Origin: a virus
IMG/VR virus record: IMGVR_UViG_3300035670_000566
Location: 1 to 39,418 of that record
Strand: one strand, 5' to 3'
DNA length: 39,418 nucleotides
The position numbers and the translations under genes were made by a program. The notes beneath the pieces were generated by a model, which saw only the letters and a program-made list of their open reading frames with translations, was not told the origin of the DNA and did not search any database. Positions 8,301-16,700 of this stretch are shown piece after piece (position 1 is the stretch's first letter; the number at the start of each line of letters is the position of its first letter).

Positions 8301-9142
8301 GTCTTGATGATGTAGTTGAGGACGATGTAGGGCTGGAGGTTGTTGTGCGCTCCACCACCACCCGTGTTCTGGTTGGTTGCTGTCGTGTTCTGGTTAGTGG
8401 CGGTTGTATTCTGGTTGGTGGCCGTAGTCGCCTGGTTGGTAGCGGTCGTCGCAATGTTGGTGGCGGTTTGGCTTCGAGTAGCAACATTGGAACTACCTGC
8501 GCCTGCGTCAGTCAACTCACGGAACACCGAACCAGTACCACGGGGAACTAGCGCACCATCAACCGTGTGCGAGTGCGCGTTCTGCGTGTGGTTGTGGCTG
8601 TCCTGCGTGTGGTTGTGCGAGTTCTGGGTGTGCGTGTGAGCGTTTTGCGTGTGCGTGTGAGCGTCTTGCGTGTGCGTGTGCGACGGCATTTCCGCTGAAG
8701 TCAACGTATGGGTCTTCGCACCCCCCGTCTCACCCATCGCGTCAAACTCTGTTTGACCAGAATCAAGGCCGACAGGGACACGACCCTTCAGATTCGGCAG
8801 ATTGAAAGTCGTCGAACCATCACCGCTACCGTAAGTAGTGCCAATAACACCGAACAACGACGAATACGTCGTTCGAGAAACGGCAGTACCATCGCACAGC
8901 AACCATGCGGTCGGAGCGACCGCCGTAGCCCACATATTGATAACCCCAGCAGGGATGCCGTAAGAAACCTTGTAATCCAGGCTCGTTGTAACAGCCGAAC
9001 CATTCACCCCAACCTTCGCCTGCAACGCCTCAATCGCATCATTCGCATCAGCGTGCTGGCCCGCATGAGACGGCGACGAAAGAGAATCACCCGAAGCCGG
9101 GTTAGTCAAACTGTCAAGCGAAGACGGAAAACTAGTAGCCAC
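8297..9142 (-). CDS. Tail fibre with phage tail-collar domain and HTHTQ / TATNQ repeats
   Basis: A 281-residue protein. Residues about 60-135 carry the tail-collar (PF07484-type) pattern: IPAGVINMWATAVAPTAWLL, CDGTAVSRTTYSSLFGVIG, TTYGSGDGSTTFNLPNLKGR and VPVG. Then come tandem His-rich units (HTHTQDA, HTHTQNA, HNHTQDS; residues about 155-190) and near the end TTATNQN units (about 230-260) before GGGGAHNNLQPYIVLNYIIK, the usual collar-protein ending. His-rich HxH stretches bind metal ions along trimeric fibre tips, as in T4 gp12 and gp37. Start GTG at 9142 follows a GTAGGTG leader. Confidence 0.85.
   Translation of the reverse strand: MATSFPSSLDSLTNPASGDSLSSPSHAGQHADANDAIEALQAKVGVNGSAVTTSLDYKVSYGIPAGVINMWATAVAPTAWLLCDGTAVSRTTYSSLFGVIGTTYGSGDGSTTFNLPNLKGRVPVGLDSGQTEFDAMGETGGAKTHTLTSAEMPSHTHTQDAHTHTQNAHTHTQNSHNHTQDSHNHTQNAHSHTVDGALVPRGTGSVFRELTDAGAGSSNVATRSQTATNIATTATNQATTATNQNTTATNQNTTATNQNTGGGGAHNNLQPYIVLNYIIKT
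8360..8690. repeat. Tandem DNA repeats inside the collar-fibre gene
   Basis: Two low-complexity blocks: roughly 8360-8470 with repeated GTTCTGGTTGGTGGC-like 21-base units (coding TATNQN), and roughly 8565-8690 with GTGTGCGTGTGAGCGTTTTG-like 21-base units (coding HTHTQNA). Copy number could vary by slippage or recombination. Confidence 0.75.
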
Positions 9143-9155
9143 CTACGGCCACCTC

Positions 9156-9518
9156 TCAATCCAACGTCAACGTCAACGAAGTAATCTGGAACGTATCCCC
9201 AGCAGTCACAGCAGCCGACGACGACAACGCACCCGACCACAAACAATTACCAGAAGTCGAAGCATCCCACAACGACCAATGCGAATACGTCTCCGTCGCA
9301 GCCACATTCGTCCACTCCACAGTCGCAGACGAAGCCATCGACCCAGAAGACGCAGCCGAAAACGAAATACTCTTACGAGTCGTCTCAGTCGCCGCGTTCG
9401 ACGTACCATCCTCACCCGGATCACCCGTATGCAACTTCACATACACAGCCGACACAGCAAGCGAAGTATTCCGCAACGTGTCCAAATAAGCGTTCTCAAG
9501 ATAATTCGAAATCGACAT
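9156..9518 (-). CDS. Small virion protein, LHTGDPGEDGTSN type
   Basis: A 120-residue, Ser/Thr/Ala-rich, beta-type protein. The N-terminal phrase YVKLHTGDPGEDGTSNAATE is typical of small phage virion proteins with this LHTGDPG signature, often annotated as putative tail fibre or decoration proteins. The ATG at 9518 follows GTGAGGTAACTG. It is the first gene after the capsid terminator and before the collar fibre. Confidence 0.65.
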   Translation of the reverse strand: MSISNYLENAYLDTLRNTSLAVSAVYVKLHTGDPGEDGTSNAATETTRKSISFSAASSGSMASSATVEWTNVAATETYSHWSLWDASTSGNCLWSGALSSSAAVTAGDTFQITSLTLTLD

Positions 9519-9537
9519 CAGTTACCTCACTAAAGCC

Positions 9538-9577
9538 AAAAGGCCGGGGACACGGTAATTGTACCGCATCCCCGACC
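9538..9577 (-). terminator. Strong rho-independent terminator after the capsid gene
   Basis: On the minus strand a 15-bp stem (9577-9563 with 9556-9542; three G-U pairs) closes a 6-nt loop (ACAATT) and is followed by TTTT. It lies 21 bases after the capsid stop codon and would let capsid be made in excess of the tail genes downstream. Confidence 0.88.
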
Positions 9578-9598
9578 TCAAAGCGGGTTGACTCAGAC

Positions 9599-10555
9599 TC
9601 AGGCGAGCGAGCTGGACGACTCGATGCGACGGAGAGCCGCCTCACGGAATCGACCGTAGCCACCCAACCAGTACCAGCCGACCGGCTGGAAACGGCCGAG
9701 GGTGTCGGTGATCGGGCCGCGAACGACCTTCGGAACCGAACCGTTGCCGTCCTGCTGGCTGTACGCCTTAGCGATGGCCTGACGACCCATGATGTGCGTG
9801 CAGTACACCTCGATCGTGCCGGTCGAACCGGAACCGTCCGAAGCGTTCTCGAACACCTTCGCTCGCGGAGTCTCGATGAAACGCACTCCTTCGAACGCGC
9901 CGATCTCACCGTTGTAGATCATGTCGGTGTCGACGTACACGTGCGGGTCACGCCACGCGGCCGCGCCAGTCTCACGGCGGAAGTCGTAAGCCACGTCCGG
10001 GTGGATGTAACCCATGTACAGGCCGTTGAACGTCGGAACGTTCGCGCCACGCAACTGGGCGGTCACCTTGCGGATGTCGTTGGCCTCGATGATGTCTTCG
10101 GCGGCGACGGTGGTGCGGCTCGACGGGGTGGACGATCCGCCGCCACCGTAAACCACGTTCGTGCCACCAGCGATCACATCGCGCACAATGCTGTCGATCG
10201 AGATGCCAGCGTTGTAGCCGACGACGTTCGCGGCCACCGTGTCCACGTCGAGGAACGAGGTTCCGCGAAGCTTGGCGGTGGTGAGGACGGCGTTACCGTA
10301 CTCGTTCAGGGTCACGGTGACCTGCGAGTCGGACATGGCCACGGCGGTCACGTCGGACGTTTCGGTCAGAGCGGAGGTAGCGGCCGAAAGATCGTTGAAG
10401 ATCGTGAAGGTCACCGACGATCCGGGCATGGCCTGGTTCGTGGGCTGGACTTCGACGGCTGCGTCGAACAGCAGTTCCGAACGGAGGGCGAAGTACGCCA
10501 ACCGATCAAATGCTGCCTGATCGACTGAAAGGGCTGCGGTATCTGTATATGCCAT
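9599..10555 (-). CDS. Major capsid protein (N4-gp56-like)
   Basis: A 318-residue protein with the layout of the N4-gp56-type coat family: a short N-arm (MAYTDTAALSVDQAAFDRLA), PGSSVTFTIFNDLSAATSAL, TETSDVTAVAMSDSQVTVTL and NEYGNAVLTT, then DVIAGGTNVVYGGG and the peripheral-domain phrase GLYMGYIHPDVAYDFR. The C-terminus has GWYWLGGYGRFREAALRRIE. ATG 10555 has GGAGTGAACCCC upstream. Scaffold directly precedes it and a strong terminator follows, both usual for a capsid gene. Confidence 0.88.
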   Translation of the reverse strand: MAYTDTAALSVDQAAFDRLAYFALRSELLFDAAVEVQPTNQAMPGSSVTFTIFNDLSAATSALTETSDVTAVAMSDSQVTVTLNEYGNAVLTTAKLRGTSFLDVDTVAANVVGYNAGISIDSIVRDVIAGGTNVVYGGGGSSTPSSRTTVAAEDIIEANDIRKVTAQLRGANVPTFNGLYMGYIHPDVAYDFRRETGAAAWRDPHVYVDTDMIYNGEIGAFEGVRFIETPRAKVFENASDGSGSTGTIEVYCTHIMGRQAIAKAYSQQDGNGSVPKVVRGPITDTLGRFQPVGWYWLGGYGRFREAALRRIESSSSLA

Positions 10556-10601
10556 TGGGGTTCACTCCTTCAAGTGAGATAGGTTGCCCCCCGACAGTAT
10601 G

Positions 10602-11033
10602 TCAGTAGGGCTGTTGGGCTTGACGTGCTTCAGACAGCAGCATTTCGATCTCAGCTTGGCTTTTCGCCTTTGCGATCCGGGTCATCAAATCCACGGGGGG
10701 TTCCGAGTTGTTGCCAGACGCGACCTTTGCGGTTCTGTCCCAAGCGTCCTTCTCGGCGGCCTTTGTGTCGTGGATGATTGCGGCCTCGATAGCGGCTGCC
10801 CGGATTGCATCGGCTGTGAGTTCACCGTCGTATGCCTTCACGAAATACTTGGCGACCGGAAGGTTCGGATCAACTCCGGCCTTCACAAACGCCAGTTCGC
10901 GTGCGGCTGAGGCGGCTTCGTCAGCTCTTGCTTTCAGGGCTGCGTTCTCGGCTTCCAACTGCTTCATCCTCTCGCGGAGAGGATTGCGGCCGGACTCCTG
11001 TTCTTCAACTTCGAGTTCGAGTTCGCTGTCCAT
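10602..11033 (-). CDS. Capsid scaffolding protein
   Basis: A 143-residue, highly charged, helical protein: acidic start MDSELELEVEEQESGRNPLR, a predicted coiled coil (ERMKQLEAENAALKARADEA, residues about 20-50), a middle AKYFVKAYDGELTADAIRAA, and a C-terminal DLMTRIAKAKSQAEIEMLL. ATG 11033 is preceded by AAAGGAGTGTACATA; the nearer GTG at 11042 sits on the ribosome-binding site itself. The position directly before the capsid gene and the composition fit scaffolding proteins, which template prohead assembly and then leave. Confidence 0.75.
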   Translation of the reverse strand: MDSELELEVEEQESGRNPLRERMKQLEAENAALKARADEAASAARELAFVKAGVDPNLPVAKYFVKAYDGELTADAIRAAAIEAAIIHDTKAAEKDAWDRTAKVASGNNSEPPVDLMTRIAKAKSQAEIEMLLSEARQAQQPY

Positions 11034-11130
11034 TATGTACACTCCTTTGCCCAACCATCCCCCGGAGGCAGGGGAAGGTGCTGCTATGTCTCACCTTGCG
11101 GTGGTTCCTGCCGGTATTGGCATCAGGATG

Positions 11131-11168
11131 AGTGTATCACATCTAATAGTAGATGCCACTATTGTCAG
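11131..11168 (-). promoter_or_regulatory. Candidate promoter with palindrome before scaffold/capsid
   Basis: The 110-base gap 11055-11164 is the longest in the virion module. CTGACA (11168-11163) and TAGATG (11145-11140) are 17 bases apart; a second pair, GTGGCA (11159-11154) and TACACT (11136-11131), is also 17 apart. A perfect palindromic hairpin CATCTA-ATAG-TAGATG lies at 11140-11155, over the -10 region. Possible regulated start of capsid transcription. Confidence 0.4.
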
Positions 11169-12001
11169 GCGATCGAGGACTGTCCGTCTTGTCCGACTGC
11201 AAAACTACCGCCACCAGCGAACTCGGCTTGTCGTTCTGCTTGACGCTTACGAAGCCTCTGCTGTGCGGCCGCTGATGTTCCGAACACCGCACCAACCTGC
11301 TCGGCCTGACTGATCGCCTCTTCTTGACGACCGGCTAACGGCTGGAACAGTTCGGTAGCTGTAGCGAGAGTCTGGAACGACTGGCGTGCCTGTTCGCCGG
11401 TAACGCCAGCCTGAGCCAGTTCCTCGGCCTGCTGTGCTGTCACACCAAAGCCGGCCTGCAACGTGCCTTGCGCGGCGATCTCGGCTGCTCGCGCCTGCTT
11501 CAATAGGATTGGGGTGGCACGCTGAGGATCAAGGAAATATGCGGCCAACTGGCTGTCATCCACCCCGTACAGACGGCGCATTTCTTCGACGACCTGCGGG
11601 TCGGCGTTACGGACAGCCTCATAACCCTGGTTGATTCGTTGGGCGAACTCGCCGGGAGACACGTCGCCGCCGATGAGACGGGAGAACGTTTCGGGGCTGG
11701 AATAGAACTCGCGGGGCATACCTGCGGAACGCAACGTTTGACGGTACACGTTTTCCAACTGGATGTACTCGTTTTCCGACAGGACGTTGAGGCCGGCCTG
11801 ACGACGCTGTTCGTTACCGGCGAACCGTTGACGGTATTCGTTCGTCTGCCGGATACGGCCGACAAGAATGTTCGTGTCAACGATGTCCTCTTGAAACACC
11901 ATCTGGTTCACAAACGAACTTAGTTGCTCCAAACCGTACGACGTGAGGGTTTGGGCGATGATGTCATACGCCGACTGTGCTGCTGAACCCGTATCGCTCA
12001 T
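11165..12001 (-). CDS. Hypothetical virion protein, 278 aa
   Basis: Helical and Gln/Ala-rich (QQAEELAQAGVTGEQARQSF, QEEAISQAEQVGAVFGTSAA), starting MSDTGSAAQSAYDIIAQTLT. No recognised domain. It is the third of three similar-style genes (with 12003-12989 and 12989-13720) that follow the 1564-residue protein. Together they resemble the internal or ejection proteins of podoviruses, long helical proteins delivered with the DNA. It ends with a Ser/Gly-rich tail (EFAGGGSFAVGQDGQSSIA). Confidence 0.55.
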   Translation of the reverse strand: MSDTGSAAQSAYDIIAQTLTSYGLEQLSSFVNQMVFQEDIVDTNILVGRIRQTNEYRQRFAGNEQRRQAGLNVLSENEYIQLENVYRQTLRSAGMPREFYSSPETFSRLIGGDVSPGEFAQRINQGYEAVRNADPQVVEEMRRLYGVDDSQLAAYFLDPQRATPILLKQARAAEIAAQGTLQAGFGVTAQQAEELAQAGVTGEQARQSFQTLATATELFQPLAGRQEEAISQAEQVGAVFGTSAAAQQRLRKRQAERQAEFAGGGSFAVGQDGQSSIA

Positions 12002-12002
12002 A

Positions 12003-12989
12003 TCATGCCTTCCCGAACAAGTTAGCCAACTGGTTAGTTACTTCGAACGCCCGCTGCTTGGCTTCGCTGGTGAACTCGTAGCCGAACCCTCGCTCGTTAC
12101 GCAGGTATTTGCCCCATTCGTTGTAGTTCATCGGACGAGCCTCTCCGCGATCTGTCGTAAACGTGACCGCTTGCGCCCACTTCGGGTCGGTGAAGTCAAT
12201 CGTTTCTGGGTTGATTTCGAGGATACGGGCGGCCGTCTGACGGTACGGGTCAGTTATCTGTTGGAACGTTTGACCGGCATCCAACTGTGCGCTGATCCCC
12301 GGATACAGAGTCTTAGCGGTGTTTAGCGCATAATTGTTGAACGACTGGATGTTGTCTTTGCCGGTAGCGATGTTGTTGATCCATCCGTTGAACGTCTGCT
12401 CCGACAGAGTGATGCCATAGTTGGAGGCGGTTTCCTTCAACTGTTGACCGATGAACCCGGTGGACAGTTGGGACATACCGCCAGCCGTTTTCACGGCTTC
12501 CGCACCGACAGCGTTCTGCAACGTTTGTTCGTCCCAGTTTCCACGCAAACTGTTTTCAGCAAGCTTGACAATGGTTGCGTCATCAAATGACAGGCCGAGA
12601 GTGTTGGCGATGTTGCGGATGCTGTTGGTTTGCGTGTCGATCTGCTGTTGTGCGGTCGCAGGATCGGTTTGCTTCAGGGTGTCCCATTGGCGGGCAGAGG
12701 CGGTGTTCGTCTTGAACCAGTTGGTTTGACGTAGTTCATACTCGAACTTTGCGTCCGACCAGTCGCCTTGAACCGCTTTCTGAATGAGGTCGGAGATTTC
12801 GGGAACGGCCTCGATAATGGCGAAATAGCCACCGTATTGTTCTTTGGCGGCCTGCTTCCAGTCCACAGGGGTAGCAACAGGCGCAGTCGTTGTGGGCGCA
12901 GTCGGACGGCCCCCTCGGGCTGGCGGGTTATCAAACTGCAAGTTCAGACGGTTCAACGCCCGTCGAGTCTCAATATCCATTTCAGCCAT
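12003..12989 (-). CDS. Hypothetical virion/internal protein, 328 aa
   Basis: Starts MAEMDIETRRALNRLNLQFD after ATG 12989, which overlaps the upstream stop (ATGA). It is Gln/Asn/Thr-rich and helical, with repeated short segments such as EYELRQTNWFKTN and SIRNIANTLGLSFDDATIV. No enzyme motif seen. It lies between two other unrecognised helical genes; an internal virion (ejection) role is inferred from position only. Confidence 0.55.
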   Translation of the reverse strand: MAEMDIETRRALNRLNLQFDNPPARGGRPTAPTTTAPVATPVDWKQAAKEQYGGYFAIIEAVPEISDLIQKAVQGDWSDAKFEYELRQTNWFKTNTASARQWDTLKQTDPATAQQQIDTQTNSIRNIANTLGLSFDDATIVKLAENSLRGNWDEQTLQNAVGAEAVKTAGGMSQLSTGFIGQQLKETASNYGITLSEQTFNGWINNIATGKDNIQSFNNYALNTAKTLYPGISAQLDAGQTFQQITDPYRQTAARILEINPETIDFTDPKWAQAVTFTTDRGEARPMNYNEWGKYLRNERGFGYEFTSEAKQRAFEVTNQLANLFGKA

Positions 12990-13720
12990 CACACACCGCC
13001 AATCGCGTTGAAGAACTTGTTGATATACCCCAACGTCTTATACGCCGAAGCCTCAGTCGGAGCCTCCTGCTCGGCAAACTCCTGAGCCGCCACATCAGCG
13101 GCCGGGGCTTGAACCATCGTCCCACCACCAGACGCTCGACGCTGCTCAGCGATTTCCTCAGCCTGAAACGCCCGCACAAAACGATCCGCTTCCTCATCAG
13201 TAAACCCACGACCCAACGTCTGCTGAGCAACCTGCTTCGCCACCAATTTCAATTCGTCCGGGTTTGACGTGCGATAAGTACGGCCACCACCACCCGACGA
13301 TTGCTGTCTGCCAGCAAGCCTTTGCCCCAAATAGTTCTTGTACGTGATGCCGTTAGCGTTCGCCGCCGACAACATCCGGGCAACAGCAGTCACCTCAGCA
13401 ATCGGATCATTGAACTGGGACTTCTCAATCAAACCGGCGCGTTCAAGCTGGCTCATCAAAATGTCTTGGTTGGCAGGGCTAAGACCGTTGTACAACGCAG
13501 GAGCGAAGTCGGCGGGATAAGGGCTTTCGCGCTCAACTTCACCAGCCGAGTTGACCAAACCGGGGCCGGTGTAGGTGACCATCTGGCCGTTCTCATAGAT
13601 GAACCGGGGCGGTACAGCCTCAACCCCACCCTGTTGGCCGGCCTGGTTGATAGCGTCTTCTGCGCTACCAGCCTGATCGTTCGCGCCTGCCCCGCCCTGA
13701 GAAATTTTCCTTGAAGCCAT
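12989..13720 (-). CDS. Hypothetical virion/internal protein, 243 aa
   Basis: Starts MASRKISQGGAGANDQAGSA, low-complexity at the beginning, then FIYENGQMVTYTGPGLVNSA and a region with NGITYKNYLGQRLAGRQQSS resembling segments around lysozyme-like virion proteins but without a catalytic motif. The C-terminal 100 residues are helical and charged (GFTDEEADRFVRAFQAEEIA). It follows the 1564-residue gene by 2 bases and is coupled to the next gene. Role unknown. Confidence 0.5.
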   Translation of the reverse strand: MASRKISQGGAGANDQAGSAEDAINQAGQQGGVEAVPPRFIYENGQMVTYTGPGLVNSAGEVERESPYPADFAPALYNGLSPANQDILMSQLERAGLIEKSQFNDPIAEVTAVARMLSAANANGITYKNYLGQRLAGRQQSSGGGGRTYRTSNPDELKLVAKQVAQQTLGRGFTDEEADRFVRAFQAEEIAEQRRASGGGTMVQAPAADVAAQEFAEQEAPTEASAYKTLGYINKFFNAIGGV

Positions 13721-13722
13721 AA

Positions 13723-16700
13723 TCAGCCCTCGCTATCCAAATCGACTTCTTGCAACAACAGCCGTTCCCACAGACGACCAAAATCAGGATACACCGACGA
13801 CAAACGCTCACCTTCAGCACGAAGGATGGCCGTCAAATCCTTGTTCGCGCCAGCCTTCAACGTAAACCCGCGTTCTGCCGCAACTTCTAAAGCCTTGTCA
13901 CGAACATTCAAATATTCGCGGGTTGCGATCGCAACCTCGTTGTCATCCATGCGAGGATCAAACGCGGCTTCATACAACACGTTCATTTTCGCATCAAACG
14001 CTCGAACATCAATCGGAGCTTTAGCGAAACCAGGGTATTCGTCGTATAGACGTTCCCGTTCACGACGCAAAATTGCTTCTTGTTCATCGTTCGGGTTAGG
14101 GCCGGCCGCACGAATGAGACGACGATAGATGGACGTTCCCATCAAACGTTGCGCTTCCTCAATCTGTTCTTGCGGGGTCAACTTGACACGCACACCGCCT
14201 TCAAGTTGGCGCAAGTAAACCTGGTAATCAAACTTTGATCCGACCGGCGCAAAGTAACCAGCGATCTCATCGTAGGTTTTGAAAAAACCCTGATTTGCTC
14301 GTTCCCAATTACCAAACTCGGTTGAAGCATCCAAACCGCCGACAACAGACTTCGTTTTCCCGGCCATGTACAACATGAAGTCGTCACCGAAAGTATCCAA
14401 GAAAATTTCTACGGCGGTGTCATAGTTCTGATCTTGAAGTTGCCGGAAATACTTAGAGATTTCCGTAGCGTAAATATCAGTCTGCGACAGGTCAATGGTC
14501 TCGCCGTCAATAACAATCGTCTTAGTCTGCGCTTCCTCGCTAAGAGGGGCTTTCAACTGAGGGACAGGTCGAGTTGGGCCGACAAACTGGCCGAGCGCAC
14601 GCATCATCATCAACACGCGTGCCTTACCAGTCGAATCCTCTTGAAGACGTTGCATATCGGCTTCGGTAGTAAGATCATAGTCACCTGAAGCAGCCAAAAC
14701 TTCCATGACTTGCATCGTCATGTCACCCATAAAACGGTCGTTGTCGGGGTCACCAAAAGCCGCAGACCACATCTTTTGCCACCACGGAGGATCAGGCAAC
14801 AAACCAACCTTAGGTGCGCCATAAGGTGTAAGAATTTTACGGATGTCGTCGTACTGCGGTTTGTCTTTGAGAATCCACGATGCCAATACTTGTGCGTATG
14901 GCCCAAGCCCCGGCAACACGTTGAAACCCATGTTCAAACTTTTGGCTGGTGCAACCAACCTTGTGTCAGGGATATCAAACTTGTTTTGCAGGAACTCGCC
15001 TGCCGTGTATCCACCGACACCTGCTGCGATCAGACCGGGCAAACCGAAGGTTACGCCACCGATAACGCCTGCACCGTAAGCACCCATCAACGGGATCGTT
15101 TTAGAACCGAACGGGTATTGGAACACGTATTCGCCTGACACCGGGTCGGTGTAGAAGAATCCTCGACCGTCACCGTCAGGGTCGGCGTTACGCAAACCTT
15201 GAACGGATACGTAACCGCGCTTGAAAGATTCGGGATCGGAAGTGAGACGTTGAGTCCAGTTACGCATCACTTCAGCCCACGCCGAACCAAAAGGTGAGAT
15301 GATCGCCATGATGTCAGCGAAGTTAGATCGTTCAGCGGCGTTGTAGAACAGTTCTTTCGTCGTGTCCAACGCTGCACCCTTAGCGTAAGAATCCAAATCA
15401 GAGAAAGTTAGTTTGCCGTTGGACGGGATCGAGCCGTCTGCTTTGCCCCACAGTTTTGTAGCGGCCGCATCGTTGCCGACATACCGGAAGAAGAACCGCT
15501 TGTTGAACGTTTCGCCAGCTGCTTTGGCCGCAGCTTGAACGTTGGCTTTGATGATGGCTGCTTCACCGGGGGCGAGTTCGTCGGCAAGTTTGCCAATCAC
15601 GTTGTAATACTCTTGACGGAACACAGGTGAACGGTTGAGGAACGCTTCACGCTTCGGGTACAACTCGCTGAAGAAGATGTCTACTGCCCGGTCAAACGCT
15701 TCACCGATCTGAGCGACCTTGCCCTGGTTGCCCCTCACGTTGACTGTAACTTGCGCTTTGTAGGTGTCTTTCAACTTGACGTTCGGATCGTCTGCGATCT
15801 TGTTGATTTGTGCGAGGAAGCCATCCTTATATCCGGTGACTTCTCCGGTGCGAGCCAAAACAATTGCGTCACGTGCCTTACCGGATGTTGCATCAGTAAA
15901 TTTGCCGGTTGCAATCACTTCACGCAACAAAGGGCTACCGCCTGTGGTCTGGTCAATACGCGGCCGAATGTAGTTATCGATGTACCCGCGGGCGTTCGCC
16001 TCATCCAACTGGCCTTGTGCATCTTTGAAAATGACAGACCCGACTCGTTTCTGACCGGACGCGTCGGGGATCGTGCGGTTTTTCCACATATTCTGCAAAC
16101 GGTCAACGTGCTTGCGACCTTCAGGGGTCTTACGCATCCAATCAAGGATTTCGTCGGTGGTGCTACCACCAGCGACCAGTCTTGCGATGTCGTCTTTGTA
16201 CAGCAACGAAATTTCTGCGGCGACAGCTTTTGAGTATTCTTCGATGCCGTCGCCACGGCGAACACGTCTCCACACACCAGTTTTCATTTCACGACCCGCC
16301 AACTTGACAGGATCGTATGTTTCGCGCATTGAGCCGGACACAGCCTCGGCCATCTCTGTTTGACCTGAACGAATCAAATCCTCAGGGTCACCCTTGAACG
16401 ACATACCCCAAATGTCACCCTTGAACTTTTTGTGCAACGCAATCTGAATCAACTCGAACGGGTGAAACGCACCTGTCTTGACTCCAGGAGAAAAGGTTTG
16501 ACGCAAGAACGAGTCCGACATATTGCGGAGGACATAACCACCAGTCAAAAGTGTGACCGGCCGCCAAATCCAGTTTTGCGCCCACAACAAGGCGACAGCA
16601 GGAGTACGAAGATCACCCAACTTTTCAGGATTCAACAACCCTTGCTTAGTGGTGATCTTTTGAATCGGTGACCAGCGTGCAGCGATTCGACGGACACGTT

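Noticed and set aside
9794-10528. Plus-strand open frame of 244 aa opposite the capsid gene
   Set aside because: Antisense to a clear capsid gene, with His/Arg/Val-biased composition typical of a shadow frame.
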